From positions 25,303-89,302 of the forward strand of contig CAVUAF010000007.1 of NCBI GenBank assembly GCA_963739375.1: a DNA stretch of 64,000 bases. Direction: 5' to 3'. This DNA is from CAVUAF01 sp963739375. Lineage in GTDB: Bacteria > Acidobacteriota > Terriglobia > Terriglobales > Acidobacteriaceae. The first letter of the stretch is position 1; every line of letters starts with the position of its first letter. Positions 24,063 through 32,567 of this stretch are shown piece by piece. The notes under the pieces were generated by a model. It worked only from the letters and a program-made list of their open reading frames with translations. It was not told the DNA's origin and made no database searches. The translations under genes and the position numbers were made by a program.

Positions 24063-26828
24063 CTACTCCAGCTGCCGCTTGAGTTCCGCCAGCAGGTTCA
24101 TGGCGTCCAGCGGGGTGAGCCGGTTGAGGTCGGCGGCGCGCAGCGCGTCCACGATCTTCTGCGAGAGCGGCGTGAACATGGTGAGCTGCACCGAGAGCGG
24201 CTCCGCCTCCGGCGTCCCGCTTTCCAGCTGTGCGGTCAGGCGCCGCTCCGCCGATTCGTGCTCCACCAGCACTTCGCGCGCGCGATGGATGACGTCCGCC
24301 GGCAGCCCCGCCAGCTTTGCCACCTCGATTCCGTAGCTGCGGTCGGCCGCCCCCGGCTCCACCTTGCGCAGAAAAATGACACTCCCGCCGCTCTCCTTCA
24401 CGCTCACCCGGTAATTCTTCACGCCGCTGAGGCGTTCGGCGAGCTCGGTGAGCTCGTGGTAGTGGGTGGCGAAGAGCGTGCGCGCCCGCGTGCGCGCGTG
24501 CAGGTACTCGATGCACGCCCAGGCGATGGCCAGGCCGTCGTAAGTGGCGGTGCCGCGCCCAATCTCGTCGAGCAAGACGAGTGAACGCGGCGTGGCGGTG
24601 TTGAGGATGCTCGCGGTCTCGGTCATCTCGACCATGAACGTGGAGCGGCCGCGCGCCAGGTTGTCGCTGGCGCCGATGCGGGTGAAGATGCGGTCCACCA
24701 CCGAAAGCCGCGCGGAGCGCGCCGGAACAAACGACCCCATCTGCGCCAGGATGGCGATGAGCGCCGCCTGCCGCAGGTAGGTGGACTTGCCGCCCATGTT
24801 CGGGCCGGTGAGGATGACGATGGCGTGCGTGGTCGAGTTGAGGAAAAGGTCGTTGGGAACAAAGCGCTCGGTGCCGCCCGCCAGCTCCTGTTGTTCGACG
24901 ACGGGATGCCGGCCATCTTTTATTTCGATGACGGCATCGTCGGTGGTCGCGTCGCCGGCCGCCGGTGGGCGGGCGCCGGCTGACGCGGGCGAGTCGCCCG
25001 CGTCCACCCAGTTGCCGGCGACCAATTCCGGGCGGCAATAGTTGCGGGTGGCGGCGAGGTGCGCCAGCGACGCCAACACGTCCACCTCGGCGAGCGCCAG
25101 GCTGGTCTGGCGCAGGCGGCGCGCCTCGGCGGCGATGGCCGCGCGCAGCTCGGCGAAGAGGCGCCGCTCCAGCTCCAGCATCTTCTCCTGGGCGTCGAGG
25201 ATTTTGCTCTCGTACTCCTTCAGCTCGGGCGTAGTGAAGCGCTCGGCGTTGACCAGGGTCTGCTTGCGCTCGTAGTCCGCCGGCGCCAGGTGCAGGTTCG
25301 GCTTGGTGACCTCGATGTAGTAGCCGAAGATGCTGTTGAACCTCACCTTGAGCGAGCCGATGCCGGTGCGGCGGCGCTCGCGCTCTTCGATCCCGGCAAC
25401 ATACTGCTTGGAATTGCGGCTGAGCGAGCGCAGCTCGTCGAGCGCCGCGTCCGCGCCGGAGCGGATCACCCCGCCGTCGTTGAAGGTGAGGGGCGGCTCG
25501 GCAGCCAGCGTGCTCTCGATGCGCGTGCGCAGGTCAGCGAGATCGTCGAGCGCGGCGTGCAGCGCCGCCAGCCGGACCGCGCTGAGTTTCCCGAGACCCG
25601 CGCGTACCGCGGGAATCCGCCCCAGCGACGCCGCCAGCGCCAGCACGTCGCGCGGGTTGGCGGTCTCCAGCGTCACCCGGCTGAGCAGCCGCTCCAGGTC
25701 GAGGATGCCGTTGAGCGAGCGGCGCAGTTCTTCGCGCGCCAGCAGGTTCTGCGCCAGCGCCGCCACCGCATCGAGCCGCCGGTTGATCTCGCCGACGTCC
25801 ACCGACGGGCGCAACATCCACGCCCGCAGCAGGCGCTTGCCCATCGGGGTGTGGGTGGCGTCGAGGGAGCGGAAGAGCGTGACGCCCTCATCGCTGCCGG
25901 CGAACAGCGGCTCCACCAGTTCCAGGTTGCGGACGGTGACCGCGTCGAGCACCAGGCAGTCTTGCCGCTCGTAGAAGCCGATGCGGTCCACGTGCTCCAG
26001 GGCGCCGCGCTGGGTGCTGCGCACGTAATGCAGGATGGCGCCCGCCGCCGTGGCCGCCGCGGCGCGGCCCGCCAGCCCGAAGCCCTCCAGCGACAGCACC
26101 CCCAGCTGGTTCTCGAGCAGCGGCAGGGCGTAGTCGGGCGAGAAGACCCAGTCTTCCAGCGGCGTGTTCGCCCACGCCGGCGCGCCGCCCGCGCCCAGCG
26201 CGGGTGACGTGCGCTCGAACAGCGGCAGGGAAGAGCCGAACAGGACCTCGCGCGGGCGGAGCTGCTGCAGTTCTTCGGCGATGCGGCGCTCGGCGCCGTC
26301 GCCGCGAAACTCGGTGGCGCGGAACTCGCCGGTAGACAGGTCGAGGGCGGCAAACCCCACTGCTGCGCCCACCCGCGCCACCGCGCCCAGGAAATTGTTC
26401 TCCTCTGAGGGCAGCGCAATCGCCGCCGTCCCGGGAGTGACGACGCGCGTGACCTCCCGCCGCACCAGCGTCTTGGCCAGCCTGGGGTCCTCCATCTGCT
26501 CGCAGATCGCGACCTTGAAGCCCTTGCGGATCAGCTTGGCGATGTAGCCTTCCACGCTGTGGTACGGCACCCCACACATGGGCACCGCGGCGCCCTTTTC
26601 CTTGTTGCGCGAGGTGAGGGTGATTTGCAGCTCGCGCGCCGCCACCACCGCGTCCTCGAAGAACAGCTCGTAGAAGTCTCCCAGGCGGAAGAAGAGCAGC
26701 GCCTGCGGGTGCTGTTTCTTAATGGCGCCGTACTGGCGCATGAGCGGCGTGCCGAAGTCGGCCTCGGGCGCCGGAGAATGGGCGGCGCCGGCATCGTTCG
26801 CGGAGGAGGCCTTGGTGGGATCGGTCAT
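24063..26828 (-). CDS. mutS: DNA mismatch repair protein MutS
   Basis: 921 residues. The mismatch-reading domain has the Phe-x-Glu motif in RLGDFYELFFEDA. The C-terminal ATPase has Walker A TGPNMGGKSTYLRQ, VLLDEIGRGTATYDG and THYHELTELAE. It recognises mismatches and recruits MutL. Between the clamp/lever region (RNYCRPELVAG) and IEIKDGRHPVVEQ lies an unusual 20-25-residue Ala/Asp/Pro-rich insertion encoded by a strong palindrome (24982-25004). First gene of a likely long minus-strand unit with nagZ and anmK. Confidence 0.97.
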   Translation of the reverse strand: MTDPTKASSANDAGAAHSPAPEADFGTPLMRQYGAIKKQHPQALLFFRLGDFYELFFEDAVVAARELQITLTSRNKEKGAAVPMCGVPYHSVEGYIAKLIRKGFKVAICEQMEDPRLAKTLVRREVTRVVTPGTAAIALPSEENNFLGAVARVGAAVGFAALDLSTGEFRATEFRGDGAERRIAEELQQLRPREVLFGSSLPLFERTSPALGAGGAPAWANTPLEDWVFSPDYALPLLENQLGVLSLEGFGLAGRAAAATAAGAILHYVRSTQRGALEHVDRIGFYERQDCLVLDAVTVRNLELVEPLFAGSDEGVTLFRSLDATHTPMGKRLLRAWMLRPSVDVGEINRRLDAVAALAQNLLAREELRRSLNGILDLERLLSRVTLETANPRDVLALAASLGRIPAVRAGLGKLSAVRLAALHAALDDLADLRTRIESTLAAEPPLTFNDGGVIRSGADAALDELRSLSRNSKQYVAGIEERERRRTGIGSLKVRFNSIFGYYIEVTKPNLHLAPADYERKQTLVNAERFTTPELKEYESKILDAQEKMLELERRLFAELRAAIAAEARRLRQTSLALAEVDVLASLAHLAATRNYCRPELVAGNWVDAGDSPASAGARPPAAGDATTDDAVIEIKDGRHPVVEQQELAGGTERFVPNDLFLNSTTHAIVILTGPNMGGKSTYLRQAALIAILAQMGSFVPARSARLSVVDRIFTRIGASDNLARGRSTFMVEMTETASILNTATPRSLVLLDEIGRGTATYDGLAIAWACIEYLHARTRARTLFATHYHELTELAERLSGVKNYRVSVKESGGSVIFLRKVEPGAADRSYGIEVAKLAGLPADVIHRAREVLVEHESAERRLTAQLESGTPEAEPLSVQLTMFTPLSQKIVDALRAADLNRLTPLDAMNLLAELKRQLE
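24982..25004. repeat. REP-like palindrome inside mutS
   Basis: GACGCGGGCGA and TCGCCCGCGTC form a perfect 11-bp stem around a single G. It is translated as part of an extra segment of MutS. Confidence 0.6.
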
Positions 26829-26974
26829 CGCCGGAGGTGACGCGATTATAGCGTGAACCGCGCCGAGCAGAACGGCCCGACGCGCCGGCCTCAGGCTGGC
26901 TTTTCCAATTCGGAAATTCCAGGTTCTGCAATCCCGCTTGAGCCCGCGGCCGTCTACGGTTTACCTTGTTGCCC

Positions 26975-27958
26975 GTGGAACTCCGCAAAGATCCCATCAC
27001 GCGCTCGTGGGTCATCACCGGGGAGCCGGGCGAGGCCGCGCCGGACGATGCCCCCTGCCGCTTCTGCCCGCAGAGCTCTCGCCCAACCCAGGTGGTGGGT
27101 TCCATGCCCGCCGTGGATGGCGGACCGTGGTCGGCGCGCGCCGTGGTGCATCCCTCGCCGCTCTACCGCATCGAAGGCGACCCGCAGCGCACCGGCATGG
27201 GCATCTACGACAACATGCGCACCGTGGGCGCCCACGAGGTGCTGGTGGAAAACCCGCAGCACGATCGCCCGCTGTGGGAGCTCTCCGACGCCGCCCTGGC
27301 GCAGTTCCTGAAGCTCGCCGGGCAGCGCATCCAGGACTTGAAGCGCGACGGCCGCTTCAAGTACATCACGGTGTTCAAGAACCACGGCGCCGCCGCGGGG
27401 CAGGAATTCGAGCACCCCGCCTCGCAGCTCACCGCCACGACCTTCGTGCCGCGGCGCGTGCTCTACGAGCTGCGCGCGTGCCGCGACTACTTCGAGCAGA
27501 AGGAGCGCTGCGTCTTCTGCGACATTCTGGCACAGGAAGAGCGGCAGCGGACGCGCATCGTGGAAACCCGCGGCGATTACGTCGCCTTGTGCCCCTACGC
27601 CCCGCGCGTCCCCTACGAAACCTGGTTGCTGCCGCGTCCCCACGAGCCCAACTTCGAAACCGCGGTCCTGCGCCGCGAGAACCTCAGCGACCTGGCCACG
27701 CTGCTGCGGCGCACGCTGCGCCGCATCCTGGGGGTCAGCGAGGCCTTTCACCTGGTGCTCCACACCTCGCCCAACACCGGCGGGAAGGGGCGAATGCTCG
27801 ACTACTGGAAGACACTCGAGGAGGACTACCACTGGCACATCGAGATCATGCCCATCGTGCCGGGGCGCTCCAAGTCGTACACCTTCAAGGAGACGTACTA
27901 CACCGACGTGACGCCCGAGGCCGCGGCGGCGCGTCTGCGCGATGCCGCCGCCGGCTGA
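26975..27958 (+). CDS. galT: Galactose-1-phosphate uridylyltransferase
   Basis: 327 residues. It begins VELRKDPITRSWVI, the usual GalT opening. Two zinc Cys pairs are visible (CRFCPQSS near 30, CVFCDIL near 180). The catalytic histidine motif is HWHIEIMP near 290. It exchanges UMP between UDP-glucose and galactose-1-phosphate in the Leloir pathway. The start is uncertain: GTG 26975 matches family length, TTG 26966 is possible and no clear ribosome site is seen. No galK or galE beside it. A strong terminator follows. Confidence 0.93.
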   Translation: MELRKDPITRSWVITGEPGEAAPDDAPCRFCPQSSRPTQVVGSMPAVDGGPWSARAVVHPSPLYRIEGDPQRTGMGIYDNMRTVGAHEVLVENPQHDRPLWELSDAALAQFLKLAGQRIQDLKRDGRFKYITVFKNHGAAAGQEFEHPASQLTATTFVPRRVLYELRACRDYFEQKERCVFCDILAQEERQRTRIVETRGDYVALCPYAPRVPYETWLLPRPHEPNFETAVLRRENLSDLATLLRRTLRRILGVSEAFHLVLHTSPNTGGKGRMLDYWKTLEEDYHWHIEIMPIVPGRSKSYTFKETYYTDVTPEAAAARLRDAAAG

Positions 27959-27978
27959 ACTGAGTGTGCCCCCCAATA

Positions 27979-28012
27979 GCCAAGGCGGCCGGGCGGCCGC
28001 CGTGGCGTTTTT
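27979..28012 (+). terminator. Intrinsic terminator of galT
   Basis: GCCA-A-GGCGGCC, loop GGGC, GGCCGCC-G-TGGC, then GTTTTT: an 11-bp stem with one mismatch, between convergent galT and asnA. Confidence 0.85.
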
Positions 28013-28020
28013 GGTGCGCC

Positions 28021-29156
28021 TTACTCCAGCACAAAGATGTTTTTCTGGCGGCACATCTCCTTGAGAATCTTCGGCCACACGGTGACCGTGACCTCGCCCA
28101 GGTGCGCCTTGCGCAGCAGCAGCATGAGGGTGCGTGACTGCCCGATGCCGCCGCCGATGCTCAGCGGGATTTCCTGCTTCATGATCGCCTGGTGGTAGGG
28201 GAACTTCAGGAAGTCGAGCTGTTGCGACATCTCCAGCTGCTTCTGCAGCGACTCGGCATTGACGCGGATCCCCATGGAGGTCAGCTCATGCCGCCGCCTG
28301 GTGACGTGGTTCCACACCAGGATGTCGCCGTTCAGGCCGTGGGTCTCTTTGCCCGTCTGCGTGCGCGTGTCCGTGACCCAGTCGTCGTAGTCGCAGGCGC
28401 GCATCTCGTGGGGGTAGCCGTTCTTGAGCGGCCAGCCGATCCCGATGATGAAGACGGCCGGGTAGCGCTGCAGGACCGCGGTCTCCCGCTGCTTGCGCGG
28501 CAGGTTGGGGAACATCTCCAGGATCTCCTCCGCCTGCAGGAAGGTGAGCTCCGCCGGCAGGCTGGGGAAGCGCGGGTCGCGGAGCTGCGGGAACATGTCC
28601 TGCGCGAATTTTTCGGCGCCGACGATCACCTTCCAGATCTTGCCCACCACTTCTTTCAGGAAGACCAGGTTGCGCTGCTCCGCGGTCATGACGCGCTCCC
28701 AGTCCCACTGGTCCACGTAGCAGCTGTGGTCGTGGTCGAGGAAGTAATCCTTGCGCACCGCCCGCATGTCGGTGCAGATGCCCTCCCCGGGCTGCACGCG
28801 AACTGCTTCAGCGCCATGCGTTTCCACTTGGTCGCCGCCTGCACCACCTGGGCGTCGACCGGGTGCTTGTTGTAGTCGTTGGAGATGTGGAACTGGATCG
28901 GCGTGCGGGAGCCGTCGCGGTCGAGCATGTCGTTGACGCCGCTCTCCACGTCCACGATCAGGGGCACCGTGACCATCATCAGGTTGAGTTCCTTGCACAG
29001 GTTCTCCTCGATGTAGTTCTTGACCGCGAAAATGGCGCGCTGGGTTTCGCGCGGCGTGAGCAACGACCGGTAATTGCTGGGCAGAACGTGTTCCAGTTCG
29101 GCGTAATCGCCGATGCCCGGACCGGCAAGATCGGGAACTGCGGCACTCGGTGGCAT
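28021..29156 (-). pseudogene. asnA: Aspartate-ammonia ligase, single frameshift
   Basis: AsnA makes asparagine from aspartate, ammonia and ATP and is related to class II aminoacyl-tRNA synthetases. The first frame (start MPPSAAVPDLAG at 29156) gives VPLIVDVESGVNDMLDRDG and KWKRMALKQF. It then breaks at 28798-28799, where one base is missing, and the match resumes in the next frame with VQPGEGICTDM, YVDQWDWERV, RYPAVFIIGIGWP and GGGIGQSR to a normal end. The repaired protein is about 378 residues, with an N-terminal extension relative to the 330-residue Escherichia coli enzyme. Pseudogene or sequencing error; everything else is conserved. Confidence 0.88.
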
Positions 29157-29248
29157 CTATCGTCTCCTTCGCGCCGCTTCCCCGGAGACTCGCCGGGCGC
29201 CAGCGCAACAACCCAGTCTCACCCTAGCCGCGCCCCGGGGATGCGCTC

Positions 29249-29264
29249 TGTGACTGCTATCACC
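29249..29264. promoter_or_regulatory. Candidate CRP/FNR-family operator
   Basis: TGTGA-CTGCTA-TCACC closely matches the CRP consensus TGTGA-N6-TCACA. It lies in the divergent asnA/beta-lactamase spacer, centred about 55 bases before the predicted start point of the 29329 gene. Confidence 0.4.
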
Positions 29265-29299
29265 CGGCGATGTTCGCGGGGGCGCCTAGGCCCGCGCCG

Positions 29300-29305
29300 T
29301 ATAAT
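29300..29305 (+). promoter_or_regulatory. TATAAT -10 box of the beta-lactamase-like gene
   Basis: A perfect TATAAT 24 bases before the GTG start at 29329; the -35 region is weak, in keeping with activation from the upstream CRP-like site. Confidence 0.5.
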
Positions 29306-29328
29306 GCTCGGCTCCGCGGGAGGCTGGT

Positions 29329-30285
29329 GTGCGCGCTTGGTGGTGCGTGGTCCTGTTGGCGGGCGTGGTGGCCGCTCAAACCTCTGCCCGCCCGAACGAT
29401 GAGGCGGCGGGCCGGAAGGAACAGCTCCTCTGGCAGAAGCTGGAGCAGCAGGTGCGCGACGCCGATCGCGATCTCGACGGCGTGCTCGCCGTCGCCCTCA
29501 CCGATCTCACCAGCGGACGCCAGCTCGACTGGCACGCCGACGAGGTCATGCCCACCGCCTCCACCATCAAAATCGCGGTCCTCGCCGAGCTTTACCGCCA
29601 GACGCAACAGGCCGCCGCCGGCGCCTCCGGCAAGGCAACGCTCGCCGACCTCTACACCATGAACGCGGCTGACTTGGTGCCCGACAGCGACATCATGGGC
29701 GGGCTCACGCCCGGCGTCACCCGCCTCACCCTGCGCGACGTCGCCACCACGATGATCGCGGTCAGCGACAACGCTGCCACCAATGTTCTGATCGACCGCA
29801 TCGGCATGGAGAACGTCAACGCCCTGCTCGATTCGCTCGGCCTGCAGCACACGCGCCTGCGGCGCAAGATGATGGACCTGAAGGCGGCGCAGGAAGGGCG
29901 GGAAAACGTCGCCACCCCGCGCGAGCTGGCCACGCTGCTGGAGACCATTTACCGCGGCCGCCTGTTGAATCCCGAACTGACCGCCGACTTCTTCAAGCTG
30001 CTCGCCACCCACAAGGACTCGGCCTTTGTGCGGGCGCTGCCCGAGGGCGTCCGCTCCGCCGACAAGCCGGGGGAACTGGAAGGCGTGCGCAACGACTGCG
30101 GCATCGTCTATGCCACCAATCGCCCGTTCGCACTCTGCATCATGACCACGTACGACGTGCGCGAGCGGCAAGCCCAGGAGATCATCGGCCGGCTGGCGGT
30201 CGCGGCCTACGAGATGTTTGCGCGCCTCGGGCGGGCTTCGCCATACGGCCGCGTGATTTCACCCGGCAACTCGAGTCACCCGTAG
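29329..30285 (+). CDS. Class A beta-lactamase-like serine hydrolase
   Basis: 318 residues from GTG 29329 (GGGAGG five bases before). A signal peptide (RAWWCVVLLAGVVAA) is followed by the beta-lactamase/transpeptidase motifs: SxxK in TASTIKIAVLAE (near 86), SDN in VSDNAATNVLID (near 147) and a KTG-like KPGELEG (near 240). A separate Glu166/omega-loop signature is not obvious, so it may be a peptidase or a divergent penicillinase. Periplasmic. Resistance cannot be concluded from sequence alone. Confidence 0.82.
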   Translation: MRAWWCVVLLAGVVAAQTSARPNDEAAGRKEQLLWQKLEQQVRDADRDLDGVLAVALTDLTSGRQLDWHADEVMPTASTIKIAVLAELYRQTQQAAAGASGKATLADLYTMNAADLVPDSDIMGGLTPGVTRLTLRDVATTMIAVSDNAATNVLIDRIGMENVNALLDSLGLQHTRLRRKMMDLKAAQEGRENVATPRELATLLETIYRGRLLNPELTADFFKLLATHKDSAFVRALPEGVRSADKPGELEGVRNDCGIVYATNRPFALCIMTTYDVRERQAQEIIGRLAVAAYEMFARLGRASPYGRVISPGNSSHP

Positions 30286-30315
30286 AATTGAATTATTCAG
30301 CAGCCCAATCGTCCC

Positions 30316-30684
30316 ATGAGTTCTCTCCCCGTCCGCCGCATGAAGACCTACACCGCCCAGAGCGGCTACGTCTATCAGTACTACTTCGTGGGGCAGCGGG
30401 CGGCGCTGGCCAGCGCGCCGGAGGCGCCGGCGACCGAGTTCATCTTCGACGTCACCTCCGACCGCAAGACCACGTACGCGGTCAGCGTCTTTCTGAAGCC
30501 GGAGGCGCTCGCCGCCTGGGCCGCCGCGCATGCGCGTCCGCTCACCGAGGCCGAGCAATACGCCGCCGCCAAGCTGCGCCTGCTGCGCGGCTTTGACGAG
30601 ACCGAGCGCATCCGCCAGCATCTCAGCCTGCGAGTCGACGCGGCCAACATCGAAGAGCTGCTCGGCGGCCTTGGGTTAGAGTGA
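30316..30684 (+). CDS. Small conserved-looking hypothetical protein
   Basis: 122 residues, no signal peptide or membrane segment. The N-terminal half is beta-rich with aromatic residues (SGYVYQYYFVGQRAA, TEFIFDVTSDRK), the C-terminal half helical (AEQYAAAKLRLLRGFDET). Codon usage matches the neighbours and the frame fills the space between the beta-lactamase-like gene and convergent gpsA. I do not recognise the family. Start could also be Met9 (MKTYTAQSG). Confidence 0.6.
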   Translation: MSSLPVRRMKTYTAQSGYVYQYYFVGQRAALASAPEAPATEFIFDVTSDRKTTYAVSVFLKPEALAAWAAAHARPLTEAEQYAAAKLRLLRGFDETERIRQHLSLRVDAANIEELLGGLGLE

Positions 30685-30756
30685 ATTCTTCACTTATTAC
30701 TTGAGGGTTATCCGCGGGTCCGTTTCTGAACGCCCGCGGTTCCGCTGCCCCACTGC

Positions 30757-31764
30757 CTACTCGCCGGTGGCTGGGCGCGTCATCAGTTCGCGGATGGCCT
30801 CGCGCGGTGGCCGGCCTTCGTGCAGGATGCGGTGCATCTGGGCGGTGATCGGCATCTCCACCCCGTGGCGCCGCGCCAGCCCCACCGCGGCCTGCGTGGT
30901 CTCGACCCCTTCCGCCACCATGCCGTGCATGCCGGCGATGATTTCCGGCAGCTTGCGTCCCCGCCCCAGTTCCACCCCTACGCTGCGGTTGCGGGAGAGT
31001 CCGCCGGTGCAGGTGAGCACCAGGTCGCCGACCCCGGCCAGCCCCAGCATGGTTTCGCGCCGCCCGCCGCAGGCGAGCACCAGCCGGGTTATCTCGGCCA
31101 GGCCGCGCGTAATCAGGGCGGCGATGGTGTTGTGGCCGAGTCCCAGGCCGTCGCAAACGCCCGCGGCGATGGCCACCACGTTCTTCAGCGCCCCGCCCAG
31201 CTCGACCCCGGCCACGTCGTCATTGGTGTAGACGCGGAAGTTGGGGTCGCTGAACTCGCGCTGGACCGTGGCCGCCAGCTCCGCGTCCCGGGAAGCAATC
31301 GCAATCGCCGTGGGATCGCCGCGCGCTACCTCCTTGGCGAACGACGGGCCGCTCAGCGCGCCCAGGCGCGGCGCGAAGTGGCACTCGCGTTGTCCCACCT
31401 CGGCGATCACCTCGGTCATGCGCAGCAGGGTTTCGTTTTCCACCCCTTTGGTGGCGCTGACCACCAGCGTCTCCGGCTGCAGGTGCGCGCACGCTTGCCG
31501 GAAGACCGTGCGGCAGTGGTGCGAAGGCATGACGCTGACCACGATCTCCGCCCCCGCCATGGCGCGGGCCATGTCGTTGGTGGCTTCGACGGCCGCGGGA
31601 ATCGGCACCCCGGGGAGGAAGAGGTCGTTGCTGCGGCGTTGCGCGATCGCCTCGCACACCTCGCGCTCGAACGCCCACAGCCGCACCGCGTGCGTGCCCC
31701 GGCGTCCCAGCGCCATGGCCAGCGCCGTTCCCCAGGCCCCCGCGCCAATGACGGCGATCCTCAT
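30757..31764 (-). CDS. gpsA: NAD(P)H-dependent glycerol-3-phosphate dehydrogenase
   Basis: 335 residues. N-terminal Rossmann motif IGAGAWGTALA (residues 6-16), SATKGVE, GPSFAKEVARGDPTA with a substrate-binding Lys, and GALKNVVAIAAGVCDGLGLG. It reduces dihydroxyacetone phosphate to sn-glycerol-3-phosphate, the backbone of phospholipids. Its ATG overlaps the plsY stop (ATGA), so the enzyme producing G3P is coupled to the acyltransferase that uses it. Confidence 0.97.
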   Translation of the reverse strand: MRIAVIGAGAWGTALAMALGRRGTHAVRLWAFEREVCEAIAQRRSNDLFLPGVPIPAAVEATNDMARAMAGAEIVVSVMPSHHCRTVFRQACAHLQPETLVVSATKGVENETLLRMTEVIAEVGQRECHFAPRLGALSGPSFAKEVARGDPTAIAIASRDAELAATVQREFSDPNFRVYTNDDVAGVELGGALKNVVAIAAGVCDGLGLGHNTIAALITRGLAEITRLVLACGGRRETMLGLAGVGDLVLTCTGGLSRNRSVGVELGRGRKLPEIIAGMHGMVAEGVETTQAAVGLARRHGVEMPITAQMHRILHEGRPPREAIRELMTRPATGE

Positions 31765-32459
31765 GCCTGTTTCTCCATGGCCGCCGGCGGCTTCGCTCCC
31801 AGCTTGTTTTCCGTGCCGGCGAAGAGCCGACGCAGGTTGTCGCGGTGACGAAAGATAATGAGCAGCGACGCCGCCACCATGGCCGGCAACAGGGCGAGCC
31901 GCTCCCGCTGCGCTCCCTGCTGGTGCAACAGATAGAACGCGACCGGGAAGGCCGCCGCCGCCGCGACTGAACCCAGCGAAACATAACGGAACGCCGCCAC
32001 CAGCACCGCAAAAACCGCCAGGGAGAGCGCCACGGAAAGGGGCGTCAGGGCCAGGAAGGCGCCCACCGCCGTCGCCACCCCTTTTCCGCCGCGGAACTTC
32101 AGCCACACCGGAAACATGTGCCCCGCGATTGCCAGCAGGGCCGCGATACCCGAGGGCAGATAGACGTAGAGGGCCACGTTGTCGCCGCGCGCCGCGACCT
32201 GCTCCAAGCCGCGCGCGTCGGTCCAGGGATGCCACATGAGGTTGCAGATCACGACTGCCGCGAATCCCTTGGCCGCGTCCAGCAGCAGGGTGGCAATCGC
32301 CAGCCCCTTGGCGCCCGTGCGCGCCACGTTGGTCGCCCCGATGTTCCCGCTGCCGGTGGCACGAATGTCGGCGCCGTGGAAGATGCGCACCAAGAGGTAG
32401 CCGAAGGGAATTGACCCCAGCAGGTACGCCATCACCGCGACTTCGACCCAAATCCGCAT
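31761..32459 (-). CDS. plsY: Glycerol-3-phosphate acyltransferase PlsY
   Basis: 232 residues, five to seven membrane helices. PlsY motifs: LLGSIPFGYLL, SGNIGATNVARTGAKG (acyl-phosphate/G3P loop) and KFRGGKGVATAVG. It transfers acyl groups from acyl-phosphate to glycerol-3-phosphate at the inner membrane, the first committed phospholipid step. The C-terminal tail is about 25 residues longer than usual. An octamer array lies directly upstream of the ATG, where the ribosome site would be expected. Confidence 0.96.
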   Translation of the reverse strand: MRIWVEVAVMAYLLGSIPFGYLLVRIFHGADIRATGSGNIGATNVARTGAKGLAIATLLLDAAKGFAAVVICNLMWHPWTDARGLEQVAARGDNVALYVYLPSGIAALLAIAGHMFPVWLKFRGGKGVATAVGAFLALTPLSVALSLAVFAVLVAAFRYVSLGSVAAAAAFPVAFYLLHQQGAQRERLALLPAMVAASLLIIFRHRDNLRRLFAGTENKLGAKPPAAMEKQA

Positions 32460-32507
32460 GATTGAATAATTGGGAAATTGAGAAATTGAGGAATTGCGTA
32501 ATTGAAA
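32460..32507. repeat. Octamer array (AATTGAGA-like, 6 copies), left half of a facing pair
   Basis: GATTGAAT, AATTGGGA, AATTGAGA, AATTGAGG, AATTGCGT, AATTGAAA. It begins right after the plsY start codon boundary. Confidence 0.75.
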
Positions 32508-32527
32508 ACCAGCGTGGGCTCGCTTTT

Positions 32528-32567
32528 CAAATTACTCAATTACCCAATTACCAAATTTCTCAATTAC
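32528..32567. repeat. Octamer array (TCAATTAC-like, 5 copies), right half of a facing pair
   Basis: CAAATTAC, TCAATTAC, CCAATTAC, CAAATTTC, TCAATTAC. It is roughly the inverse complement of the array at 32460, about 20 bases away, and contains the thpR stop codon. Confidence 0.75.

Noticed and set aside
29329..30285. Calling the serine hydrolase a resistance beta-lactamase
   Set aside because: SxxK, SDN and a KTG-like motif are present but a clear omega-loop Glu signature is not, so only the superfamily is supported.
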